From CAZRGV01 sp964599655 (lineage in GTDB: Bacteria; Planctomycetota; Planctomycetia; Isosphaerales; Isosphaeraceae): a DNA stretch of 7,260 bases. The stretch lies in the NCBI GenBank assembly GCA_964599655.1, contig CAZRGV010000225.1, positions 1 to 7,260 of the forward strand. The letters are read 5' to 3'. The notes under the pieces were generated by a model. The model saw only the letters and a list, made by a program, of their open reading frames with translations. It was not told where the DNA came from and did no database searches. The number at the start of each line of letters is the position of its first letter. The stretch's first letter is position 1. Below, in pieces: positions 1-6,756 of the stretch. The translations under genes and the position numbers were made by a program.

Positions 1-405
1 CACTTCCCGGTGGCCCTGGAGGGGGCGCTGAAGCTCAAGGAGATCAGCTACCTGCACGCCGAGGGCTACCCGACGGCCGAGATGAAGCACGGCCCGATCG
101 CCCTGATCGATCCCGAGACGCCGAGCATCTTCGTCGCCCCCCGAGGCCCGTTGCACGCCAAGACCCTGAGCAACATCGAGGAAGTGCGCGCCCGCCGAGG
201 CCCGGTCATCGCCGTCGGCACCGAGGACGACGACGCCCTCGCGTCGCTGGCCGATCTCGTCCTGCCGGTCCCCGACGTCCCCGAGATCGTCCAACCGCTC
301 GTGGCCGTCGTCCCGCTCCAGCTCCTGGCCTACCACGTCGCCCGCCTCCGCGGCTGCGACATCGACAAGCCCCGGAACTTGGCCAAGAGCGTCACCGTTG
401 AGTAA
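1..405 (+). CDS. glmS: GlmS C-terminus (glutamine-fructose-6-phosphate aminotransferase, isomerizing), partial
   Basis: Last 134 residues of the cytoplasmic enzyme that makes glucosamine-6-phosphate from fructose-6-phosphate and glutamine, the first step toward UDP-GlcNAc. The 5' end lies outside the window, so the GTG at position 10 is an internal codon and not the start. What is visible is the end of the second SIS (isomerase) domain. E14 of the fragment (in KEISYLHAE) matches catalytic Glu488 of E. coli GlmS, H30 (in KHGP) matches His504, and K129 in the terminal NLAKSVTVE matches the Schiff-base lysine Lys603. The 99-residue spacing from His to Lys is the same as in E. coli, so the active-site part is intact. 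VPLQLLAYHVA is also typical of the family. Stop is TAA at 403-405. Identification is close to certain; only the N-terminal glutaminase half is unseen. Confidence 0.97.
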   Translation, partial: HFPVALEGALKLKEISYLHAEGYPTAEMKHGPIALIDPETPSIFVAPRGPLHAKTLSNIEEVRARRGPVIAVGTEDDDALASLADLVLPVPDVPEIVQPLVAVVPLQLLAYHVARLRGCDIDKPRNLAKSVTVE

Positions 406-432
406 AATAAAATGATACGAAACTATGTTAAT
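372..432 (+). other. Potential attTn7-type target at the glmS 3' end
   Basis: In known biology, TnsD of Tn7 and relatives binds the last codons of glmS (the ones for the conserved RNLAKSVTVE tail) and directs insertion about 25 bp past the stop. Those codons are conserved here, so the predicted binding stretch is about 372-407 and the insertion point about 428-432. The insertion point falls inside an abrupt AT-rich patch. No tns gene, Tn7 end array or 5-bp target duplication was found in the window, so this is a potential target site and not evidence of an inserted element. Confidence 0.35.
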
Positions 433-447
433 ATTAATATAGTAAGA
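406..447. other. AT-rich patch directly after glmS
   Basis: The roughly 40 bases after the glmS stop are almost all A and T in an otherwise GC-rich window. They contain overlapping perfect 10-bp palindromes, TTAATATTAA at 428-437 and ATATTAATAT at 431-440. The patch could be a promoter-like or nucleoid-protein site, or a scar of an insertion. No good -35/-10 pair was found, so no function is assigned. Confidence 0.5.
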
Positions 448-468
448 TGCTCACAGATCCCTCTGCGT

Positions 469-488
469 TCCGAGGAACGGTCCTCGGA
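469..488 (+). terminator. Hairpin after glmS, possible terminator without U-tract
   Basis: TCCGAGGA (469-476) and TCCTCGGA (481-488) form a perfect 8-bp stem with an ACGG loop, 64 bases past the glmS stop. It is in the right place to end the glmS transcript, but no run of T follows (the next bases are GAGACAGG), so it is not a standard intrinsic terminator. Confidence 0.35.
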
Positions 489-512
489 GAGACAGGTGCT
501 AGAGACTCTTCT

Positions 513-734
513 CTATGGCCGGGTGCCGGTGGGCCGGGCGGGCTCCGAAGGCCGTCCTGCGGGCAAGCCGAACCAGGCGATGGCGGCCTTGCGGGCGACC
601 GGAGGGAAGTCGTGATCGCCGGTGTACCAGGCGTATCGGACGCAGTCGCCGGCACCCAGCGCCGCGCTAGCGAACTGGGTGCCGGCCGTAGGCGTACCGA
701 TCCCGATGCTGTCGGCGGCCTGTCCCACCTGCAC
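513..734 (-). pseudogene. Relic: C-terminal fragment of an alpha/beta-hydrolase (esterase-like)
   Basis: The minus strand is open over 73 codons and ends at TAG (515-513). The middle reads LGAGDCVRYAWYTGDHDFPP followed by VARKAAIAWF. This resembles the C-terminal end of planctomycete alpha/beta-hydrolases of the acetyl-xylan-esterase/dienelactone-hydrolase kind, where a pattern like 'LGAEDRVRY..PG-HDFPP..R..A..WF' carries the catalytic histidine; here that would be the H of GDHDFPP. Third codon positions in this frame are strongly G/C, which supports a once-coding strand. The nucleophile (GxSxG) and acid parts are absent, and the sequence to the right (735-968) shows no continuation in any frame. 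The tail after AIAWF is low-complexity. It is therefore read as a broken 3' fragment. The family call rests on pattern memory from a short stretch and could be wrong. Confidence 0.4.
648..686. repeat. Perfect 12-bp inverted repeat
   Basis: GCCGGCACCCAG (648-659) is matched by CTGGGTGCCGGC (675-686) around a 15-base loop that itself holds the palindrome CGCTAGCG (665-672). It lies inside the hydrolase relic. It could be a cruciform or hairpin-forming element or a chance consequence of the GC-rich coding relic. Confidence 0.5.
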
Positions 735-766
735 CCAAAAAACACGTGGGGTGAGTAGATTCTTCT

Positions 767-795
767 TTGACTGGCACAGGATGCTTGATTAAAGA
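767..795 (+). promoter_or_regulatory. Weak sigma-70-like promoter candidate
   Basis: TTGACT (767-772, 5 of 6 to consensus) lies 17 bases before TAAAGA (790-795, only 3 of 6). It could serve the DUF1559 gene with a leader of nearly 200 bases. The poor -10 makes this tentative. Confidence 0.2.
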
Positions 796-944
796 TGACC
801 ACCTCGCCAGCCCATCGTGGCGGACAGCCTTCGAAGGCAAGCGGTTACCGGAATGCGAGACGGGAGCCGACTTTCGACTTGCCGGAATAACCTACGACGG
901 ATACAGGTTACTGCGTCGTTCGTGGCGCACACCGATGCGCCTGC

Positions 945-960
945 GCGGGGCTTGCCCCGC
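945..960 (+). other. Hairpin in the leader of the DUF1559 gene
   Basis: GCGGGG and CCCCGC pair around CTTG (the C and G closing the loop can also pair) to give a compact GC stem. It sits 35 bases before the preferred start codon, ahead of the Shine-Dalgarno sequence. It might affect mRNA stability, end an upstream transcript, or be a dispersed REP-like unit. No U-tract follows. Confidence 0.4.
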
Positions 961-995
961 CCGATCAGGTGACTCTCAAGATAAGGACGATCGAA

Positions 996-1934
<939 letters not shown>

Positions 1935-1963
1935 GTCGCGCGTTCCTTTTCTCTCCAGCAACC

Positions 1964-1968
1964 AGGAG
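1964..1968 (+). promoter_or_regulatory. Shine-Dalgarno of the broken small secreted-protein gene
   Basis: AGGAG lies 8 bases before the ATG at 1977. It shows that the frame starting there was a real, translated gene although it stops after 29 codons today. Confidence 0.7.
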
Positions 1969-1976
1969 TTGCCGCC

Positions 1977-2409
1977 ATGCAATCGTTCCGTTTCGTCAAG
2001 ACTCTGTTCGTGGCCTGCATCGTCATAGCCGCTGCCCCATCGTTCGCGCGTGCTCAATACACTTGAGGCACTCCGACACCCGCGCAGAACTCCACCGTCT
2101 CCGCTGGCACGTTCAACGTCGCCGAAACCTGATCTTGGGGTGCGGCCAACAGCGCCCCGGGGACGTTCAAGATTGAGGTCTACCAGACGGATTCCACTGG
2201 AAAGATCATCACTGGAAATATTTGCACAGGCTACAATCTTACGAATATCGAATATCATTAATGTAGTAATGCGCACGGCAAGCACGTCGGGCACTGCATC
2301 AGTCGGTGCCCTGGTTCGAGGAACTGGCATTGTCCGCTTCCTCGCCACGGACGCCACAGGTGTGACAGTTTATAGTTCAACAGACGTTGCAGTCACTTTT
2401 GGGCCATAA
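1977..2409 (+). pseudogene. Broken gene for a small secreted protein following the DUF1559 gene
   Basis: The ATG at 1977 has a good Shine-Dalgarno and encodes a clean signal peptide, MQSFRFVKTLFVACIVIAAA followed by PSFARA, with likely cleavage before QYT. The frame is then cut by TGA at 2064-2066 and again by TGA at 2130-2132. Between and after them it reads as sensible protein (GTPTPAQNSTVSAGTFNVAE; SWGAANSAPGTFKIEVYQTD) until TAA at 2259. At 2243-2256 the heptamer GAATATC is present twice in tandem. Dropping one copy joins the frame without a gap to the downstream frame, which continues NVVMRTASTSGTASVGAL and ends with STDVAVTFGP and TAA at 2407-2409. The reconstructed protein is 141 residues: signal peptide plus a Thr/Ser/Gly/Val-rich, probably beta-rich domain. 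Its family is not recognised. It probably formed a unit with the DUF1559 gene 42 bases upstream. TGA works as a normal stop in neighbouring genes, so recoding is unlikely. The 29-codon peptide made today would leave only three residues after cleavage. Confidence 0.8.
2243..2256 (+). repeat. 7-bp tandem duplication causing a frameshift
   Basis: GAATATC occurs twice head to tail (2243-2249, 2250-2256). Seven bases is not a multiple of three. Removing one unit restores a continuous reading frame through the rest of the small secreted-protein gene, so the duplication is the most economical cause of the frameshift. Confidence 0.8.
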
Positions 2410-2454
2410 GGCAACGCTGTTTACGCAGATCCCAGGGTTCTCCTGATCGCGTTT

Positions 2455-2488
2455 GGGTGCCGCTGGTCGTCCCCGACCAGCGGCACCC
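2455..2488. terminator. Strong 15-bp hairpin between convergent genes
   Basis: GGGTGCCGCTGGTCG (2455-2469) pairs perfectly with CGACCAGCGGCACCC (2474-2488) around the loop TCCC. TTT just left and GAAAAA just right allow a few more A-T/G-T pairs. It sits 46 bases after the end of the broken gene (+) and about 176 bases past the end of the TPR operon (-), as a bidirectional terminator would. Neither side is followed by a T-run in its own direction of transcription, so it is not a textbook intrinsic terminator and may instead be a copy of a dispersed intergenic hairpin. Confidence 0.55.
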
Positions 2489-2664
2489 GAAAAACTCGGA
2501 TCAACCCGGTCCACATGCTTAGGCCACACCCTCGCGTCGGGCTCGGGGATGGGCCGGGAACGGGGCGTCGAGTAAGAGGGCCGCAAGCGCGTCGGTCGAA
2601 TGCCCCGGAAGGCGTTGGCGCAGACAAAGAATCCGCAATTCCTCCCGAAGACCGTGGATCCGCA

Positions 2665-3732
2665 TCAACGGGGCGCCGCCGTCTTGGCCGAGGCCCAGGG
2701 GCTCTGGGGATACTGCTGGCGGAGCCGTTCGAGCACCTCGTCGGCGCGGCGATCCTGCTTCAGCTCGCGCCAGATCTGGGCGATCTGCGCCAAGGCCCGA
2801 GGGTGCTGCGCCTTGTCGCTATCGTAAAGGACGTCGGTCTTGAGGTAGGCGATCAGGGCGTCCTTGGGGCGTCCGGCGACGCGGCGGCAGTCGCCCAGGG
2901 TGTTGTGGGCTTCAGCCTGAATGGTCGCGTCCTCGGGGGGAGCCCCCTTGATCACGTCGCGGACGACCGCTTCGGCCTCCTTGTACTTCTTGCTCGCGGC
3001 CAAGCTCTCGGCCTTCGCGAGCATGGCCTCCCTGGCCTTGGCCGAGCCCTCGGGCGCCTCGGCGATCAGCTTGTCGAGCGCGGCGACCGCTTGATCATAT
3101 TGGCCCTTGCGGGAGAGAATCCTCGCCTGGAAAACCGCCGCGCGATCGGCCGCCCACGGGACCTTCGACGACAACTCGGTCAGGGCCGACTCGGCGCGCG
3201 CCGTGTCTCCCTTCTGGAGCGACAGGCGAATCAGGTTTTCCAGGGCCGATCCGAGCTGCCGGCTGCTGCCGTTGGCGCGAACGAAGGCGTCGAGGACCCC
3301 GATCGCCTCGTCGGCGCGGCTGGGATCGGCCAGGCCAAGCTGCGTCAGGACCCGCGCCCGGCCAAACTGCGCGGCTCGTTCGACGAACGGTTTCCCCTGG
3401 GCCTCGCCCGTCGCCTTCTGGTACAGCTCGGCCGCTTCCACAAGCGAGCCGACGTTTTCGCGAGACTCGGCCAGCGTGAAGCTCGGCGTGAGGCTGTCGT
3501 AGGAGACCGAGTCAATCTGATCGACGGGAATCGCCTGTTCGCCGCCGATCGTCGCGCGAATGCGGACCTGGGTCGGGGTCTCGTCGGTGATCTGGCCGCT
3601 GATTTGGCCGCCGGGCGCCTTGACCGTCGAATCCGGGATGAGCTTGATCACGTCGGACCTTGCCACCGTGGCCAGGCCGAAAACCAGGGCCAGCGGCAGC
3701 GGACCGACGCGCAACAGGCGGCGTGCAGACAT
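2665..3732 (-). CDS. Exported TPR protein with a small beta-rich N-terminal segment
   Basis: A 355-residue exported repeat protein; no enzyme motif is seen and the role is unknown. Residues 1-26 form a signal peptide (RR near the start, then PLPLALVFGLATVARS, likely cleaved before DVIKL). Residues 27-80 are beta-rich, with alternating hydrophobics as in GQISGQITDETPTQVRIRA and the ending IPVDQIDSVSYD, resembling a small SH3-like or PDZ-side barrel. From about residue 95 to the end come tetratricopeptide-like helix pairs, e.g. YDQAVAALDKLIAEAP, YKEAEAVVRDVIKGAP, ADEVLERLRQQYPQSPWA. Stop is TGA (2667-2665). The ATG at 3732 is preferred because GAGGGA (3746-3741) lies 8 bases upstream and the signal peptide starts there. 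A GTG at 3795, overlapping the upstream stop as GTGA, or the ATG at 3789, would add a 19-21-residue polar extension and translational coupling. It is the second gene of an operon with the larger TPR gene, whose stop is 59 bases upstream. TPR proteins normally mediate protein contacts, so an envelope scaffold role is inferred. Confidence 0.85.
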   Translation of the reverse strand: MSARRLLRVGPLPLALVFGLATVARSDVIKLIPDSTVKAPGGQISGQITDETPTQVRIRATIGGEQAIPVDQIDSVSYDSLTPSFTLAESRENVGSLVEAAELYQKATGEAQGKPFVERAAQFGRARVLTQLGLADPSRADEAIGVLDAFVRANGSSRQLGSALENLIRLSLQKGDTARAESALTELSSKVPWAADRAAVFQARILSRKGQYDQAVAALDKLIAEAPEGSAKAREAMLAKAESLAASKKYKEAEAVVRDVIKGAPPEDATIQAEAHNTLGDCRRVAGRPKDALIAYLKTDVLYDSDKAQHPRALAQIAQIWRELKQDRRADEVLERLRQQYPQSPWASAKTAAPR

Positions 3733-3740
3733 CGCGATCG

Positions 3741-3746
3741 TCCCTC
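3741..3746 (-). promoter_or_regulatory. Shine-Dalgarno deciding the start of the second TPR gene
   Basis: GAGGGA on the minus strand lies 8 bases before the ATG at 3732. It favours this start, which directly begins the signal peptide, over the GTG/ATG codons at 3795 and 3789 that lack such a sequence. Confidence 0.5.
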
Positions 3747-3791
3747 GTGTGGGTTCCATGTCGTTGGAAGGCGGATGGTCGGTCTTCATGA

Positions 3792-6611
3792 TCACGAGCC
3801 CATCCGTGCCAGCAGGGCCTGATACTTCGCCTTCATTTCGGGACCGCCCACCGAGGGGGTCAGGGTCATCACCCCCTTGAGGGTGCTGATGGCCTGTTTC
3901 TTGTCGCCCAGGCCGAACATGGCGACTCCGACGTGATACCAGGCTTCATAATACTCGGGACGGAGCGGCCGGCCGCCTCGAAGCCGGAGTGCCAGGTTCT
4001 TCCAGTAGTCGCGGCTGACCTCCCACCGGGCACGGCTATTCTCCGCCTGCGCCTGGGCTTCGAGCAGGTAGCCCTTTTCCATCAAGGGGTCAATCAGGCG
4101 AGGGTTCTCGTCGAGGATCGGCTGGAGCATGTCGCGGGCCTGGTTGAACTCCCCCTGGTCCCGCAACGAGGCCACCAGCTTCAGCTTGGTCCGCAAGAGG
4201 CGCGCTTTCGCGTCGGCGAGCTTCTGGAACTGCGGGTCCTTGCTGTAGGTGTCGAGCACGCGCTGGAAGACCTTCCCGGCCTCCTCGGGCATCTTGAGCG
4301 AGAGCATCGACTCGCCGGCCCATTGCAGCGAATCGTAGGTCTGACCGGCCTGGCTGCCGACAAGCGCCTGGAGGAACTGGCGGTACGCGTCCTTCGTCTT
4401 TTCGAGGGCCGTGCGGTCGTTCTTGGCCTCGAGTTGGTCCATCTCGTTTTTCAGCGAACGGCCAAGCTCGAAGTACAGCTGCGTGAGCGCGGCCTTCGAG
4501 GGGCTCACCGCTTCGAGCGTCTTCATATCCTGGATCGCCTGATCGGGCTGCCCGTTCGCCAGGTGTGAGCGGAGCAGGATCGAGAGCGTGGCGGAGTAGA
4601 GCGGCACGACCTCGGCGCTCGGGTTGGTGCTCGAAAGGGCCTGGACGATCGGTTCGAGCAGCTTGATCGCCTCGGCGGGCCGGCCGCTGGATCGATGGAT
4701 CTCGGCCAGGGCGTTGGCGTTGGTGATCCGCCCCGGGTCGGCCACGGCCACGTGGGCGTCGTCGCGCGCCTTCAAGGCGCCGGCGATCAGGTCGAGCGCC
4801 GTCTTCGCCTCGGAGTCGGCCTCCGCCGTCTTGTTTTCCTCGCGAAGCGCCTGGGCCTCTCGCCAGCGGGCGTCGCCGGCTTTGACCAGCGCATCGAGGC
4901 GCCTCGGCGAGTTTTCCCGCACGGCTTCGAGCCATCGAGCGGCGTCGAGGTATTGGCCGCGCCCCATGGCGATTTCGCCCAGGGTCACGCGAGCCGCGTC
5001 GGCCTGGTCCGAATCGGGCCAGGTCTCCGCGGTGTAGGTCGCCAGATCCACCAGACGGTCCAGATCGCTGGCGCGATCGATCGCGCTGAACGTGTTGTAG
5101 GCCATGGTGAGCGAGGCCATGCCAATTTCGGCCGCCTTGGCCGAAAGCCCCCCTTGCGGATAGCTCCGCGCCAGATGCTCGGCCACCACGTCCGACTCGT
5201 AATACCGTTCCGACGCGTAATAAACATACGACAGGAAGTAACGGGCCCGGTTGACCTTGTCGATGTCTCGCGCCGCTTCGGCTTTGCGGATCGCTTGACT
5301 CAGCAGCGCGACGGCCAGCCCCCAGTCGTGCGTGCTGATCGCCGTGTCGGCCTGCGCCATGGCATCATCATAAGTCAGATTGGCGATCTGATTGACGTTC
5401 CTCGCGGCCCGCGGCTTGTACTTCTGAAGCAACTCCAGCGCCTCGGGCTTGTACGGCGAATAATAGCGGACGACCTCCGTCAACCGATCGACGGCCTTGC
5501 GGACCGCCTCGTCACGCTCGGCGTCGCTCTGCATCGTGGGCAACTGGGCCAGGATGTTCTTGGCCAGTTCGAGCTGCACCCCAAGGCCTTCCTCCGAGAC
5601 GCGGTTGTTGGGGTTGGCGTTGAGCCAGCGAACCGCCTCGTCGACCGCCAGCGCGTGCTCCTTGCGCTTGCCGATGACAATGATCCGGTAGAACCCGACC
5701 TGGCGCTGCAAATCGCGGAGCCGCGGATCGGCGTGATCCATCAACTGGTCGTAAAGACCCATCGCGGCCCCAAGATCCCCTTTCTCCTCGTAGCATTTCC
5801 CTTCGAGCATCTGGGCGTGCAGCCCCGACATCTGCGTGCGGTAGTTCTTGTAGAGCTCTTCGAACGCGGCAATTCCCCGGTCGAGCAGCGCGTTGCGCTC
5901 CTTGGAGCCGAGCGGATAGGTCTGGGCCTCCTCGTAATCGACCACGGCCCGTTGAAGCTGGTCGTCCATCAGGGCCGTGTGGGCCCGTTCCCGAGCCTCC
6001 TTGCGCGGGTCCCCCTCGGGGATGAACTTCGGAAACGCGTCGAAGTTGGCCTTGAGCCGGACCTCCGCCTTGGCGTACGCCTTGCGGGCCTCGTCAAACG
6101 CCGCGCGGGCCGCGACGAGCTTCGTTTCTCGCTCCGCCTGCCCTTGCGCCGACGGCTTGCCATCCTCGGTCACGGTCTTGACCTCGTTGGCCTGGAGCAT
6201 CGCCGTGTGCCCCCGCTCGACATTGAGCCTCGCCAGTTGCACCAGGGCCTCGGGAGCCAGCGCGTGATTCGGGTACGACTTGGCGAACTCGTCAAGCTTG
6301 ACCCGCGCCTGCTCCAGCAATGCCGTCCGCCGTTCGAGGTCGCCTAGTTGTGTCGCCTCGTCGAGCTTGCCGCGACCGATCTCGTAGTTGAGAACCGGCT
6401 TGAGTGCCGCCGGCGTATCCTTCGCCTGGAGCATCTGGTCGATGTAATCCAGCGCCAGGTCATAGTATCCGCGATCGCGGAGCCCGCGAAGAAAGCGTAA
6501 CTCGAGGTCGGTTTCGGGCGAGCCGGTCTTCGATGGCGCCTGGGCCGCTGCGACGCCTCCCAGCGTCAGACCGGCCACGAGCAAGGCCCAAACAATCTCG
6601 CGTCGCGGCAT
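3792..6611 (-). CDS. Large exported TPR-repeat protein
   Basis: A 939-residue exported solenoid protein with no catalytic motif; function not recognised. Residues 1-25 are a clear signal peptide, MPRREIVWALLVAGLTLGGV plus AAAQA, with cleavage after AQA. The rest is mostly alpha-helical with degenerate tetratricopeptide repeats spread over the whole length: about 39-64 (GYYDLALDYIDQML), 113-139, 264-293 (CYEEKGDLGAAMGLYDQLMD), 456-487, 540-569 (GQYLDAARWLEAV), 633-657 (GRPAEAIKLLEPIV), 672-706, 767-793, 813-855 and 889-923 (GDKKQAISTLKGVMTLTP). A charged, probably coiled-coil stretch (about 140-220) is rich in Ala, Glu and Lys. Stop is TGA (3794-3792). An in-frame ATG at 6704 would add 31 residues. 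The ATG at 6611 is preferred because it begins the signal peptide, has AGGGAG about 10 bases upstream, and because a promoter candidate places transcription start downstream of 6704. It is first gene of an operon with the smaller TPR gene. Such proteins usually organise multiprotein assemblies; periplasmic or envelope location is inferred from the signal peptide. Confidence 0.88.
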   Translation of the reverse strand: MPRREIVWALLVAGLTLGGVAAAQAPSKTGSPETDLELRFLRGLRDRGYYDLALDYIDQMLQAKDTPAALKPVLNYEIGRGKLDEATQLGDLERRTALLEQARVKLDEFAKSYPNHALAPEALVQLARLNVERGHTAMLQANEVKTVTEDGKPSAQGQAERETKLVAARAAFDEARKAYAKAEVRLKANFDAFPKFIPEGDPRKEARERAHTALMDDQLQRAVVDYEEAQTYPLGSKERNALLDRGIAAFEELYKNYRTQMSGLHAQMLEGKCYEEKGDLGAAMGLYDQLMDHADPRLRDLQRQVGFYRIIVIGKRKEHALAVDEAVRWLNANPNNRVSEEGLGVQLELAKNILAQLPTMQSDAERDEAVRKAVDRLTEVVRYYSPYKPEALELLQKYKPRAARNVNQIANLTYDDAMAQADTAISTHDWGLAVALLSQAIRKAEAARDIDKVNRARYFLSYVYYASERYYESDVVAEHLARSYPQGGLSAKAAEIGMASLTMAYNTFSAIDRASDLDRLVDLATYTAETWPDSDQADAARVTLGEIAMGRGQYLDAARWLEAVRENSPRRLDALVKAGDARWREAQALREENKTAEADSEAKTALDLIAGALKARDDAHVAVADPGRITNANALAEIHRSSGRPAEAIKLLEPIVQALSSTNPSAEVVPLYSATLSILLRSHLANGQPDQAIQDMKTLEAVSPSKAALTQLYFELGRSLKNEMDQLEAKNDRTALEKTKDAYRQFLQALVGSQAGQTYDSLQWAGESMLSLKMPEEAGKVFQRVLDTYSKDPQFQKLADAKARLLRTKLKLVASLRDQGEFNQARDMLQPILDENPRLIDPLMEKGYLLEAQAQAENSRARWEVSRDYWKNLALRLRGGRPLRPEYYEAWYHVGVAMFGLGDKKQAISTLKGVMTLTPSVGGPEMKAKYQALLARMGS

Positions 6612-6699
6612 GATTCGGGGGCTCCCTTGGGCAGAGTGGACGGCCCGCCTCCGAACGGGGCGGAGCCGCCGAACCGAGAGCGTGGATGCGTTATTTTTC

Positions 6700-6729
6700 A
6701 CCATACGACGCCCGACCTCGGGGCGTCAA
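6700..6729 (-). promoter_or_regulatory. Sigma-70-like promoter of the TPR operon
   Basis: On the minus strand TTGACG (6729-6724, 5 of 6) and TATGGT (6705-6700, 4 of 6) are separated by 18 bases. Transcription would start near 6690-6695, leaving a leader of about 80 bases to the ATG at 6611. The upstream ATG at 6704 lies inside the -10 box, which argues against its use as start codon. Confidence 0.4.
6707..6727. promoter_or_regulatory. Operator-like inverted repeat within the TPR promoter
   Basis: GACGCCC (6707-6713) and GGGCGTC (6721-6727) form a perfect 7-bp inverted repeat with a 7-base gap. It covers the spacer and overlaps the -35 box of the candidate promoter, where a repressor dimer would block polymerase. 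No regulator is identified. Confidence 0.4.
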
Positions 6730-6730
6730 G

Positions 6731-6756
6731 CTCCTCGAACCGCACAGGTCGAGGAG
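6731..6756. promoter_or_regulatory. Second inverted repeat just upstream of the TPR promoter
   Basis: CTCCTCGA (6731-6738) and TCGAGGAG (6749-6756) form a perfect 8-bp inverted repeat with a 10-base gap, adjacent to the -35 box. Its sequence differs from the repeat inside the promoter. It could be an activator or repressor site or a hairpin in an RNA coming from the right. Confidence 0.4.

Larger units (their letters stand above)
735..968. other. Gene-free stretch upstream of the DUF1559 gene
   Basis: No frame on either strand gives a recognisable protein. Short open frames on both strands have mixed third-position composition and no domain-like pattern. The stretch holds a weak promoter candidate (767-795) and a hairpin (945-960), listed separately; otherwise nothing is seen. 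Confidence 0.5.

Noticed and set aside
447..758. 103-codon + strand frame after glmS
   Set aside because: The minus strand of the same region has the coding-like third-position pattern and a recognisable motif. The + frame is Gly/Arg-rich with no domain.
969..995. GTG at 969 as the start of the DUF1559 gene
   Set aside because: No clear Shine-Dalgarno precedes it, while the GTG at 996 has AAGGA at 8 bases and gives the short n-region usual for prepilin-like signals.
1977..2261. TGA read as Trp or selenocysteine, making the small secreted protein functional
   Set aside because: TGA is the ordinary stop of the DUF1559 and both TPR genes, TGG is used for Trp throughout, there are two TGAs plus a frameshift, and no SECIS-like stem is evident right after either TGA.
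2515..3822. 435-codon open frame on the + strand
   Set aside because: It mirrors the smaller TPR gene. Composition and absence of any protein pattern mark it as a shadow of the minus-strand gene.
3933..4935. Further open frames on both strands inside the large TPR gene (e.g. 281 codons, minus, 4090-4935)
   Set aside because: They are Arg/Gly/Pro/Ala-rich out-of-frame readings of the TPR gene, without starts that have a ribosome site.
4695..6347. 550-codon open frame on the + strand
   Set aside because: It is antisense to the large TPR gene. Its Leu/Gly/Arg/Val-rich translation is what GC-rich coding DNA gives on the opposite strand, and it has no ribosome site or domain.
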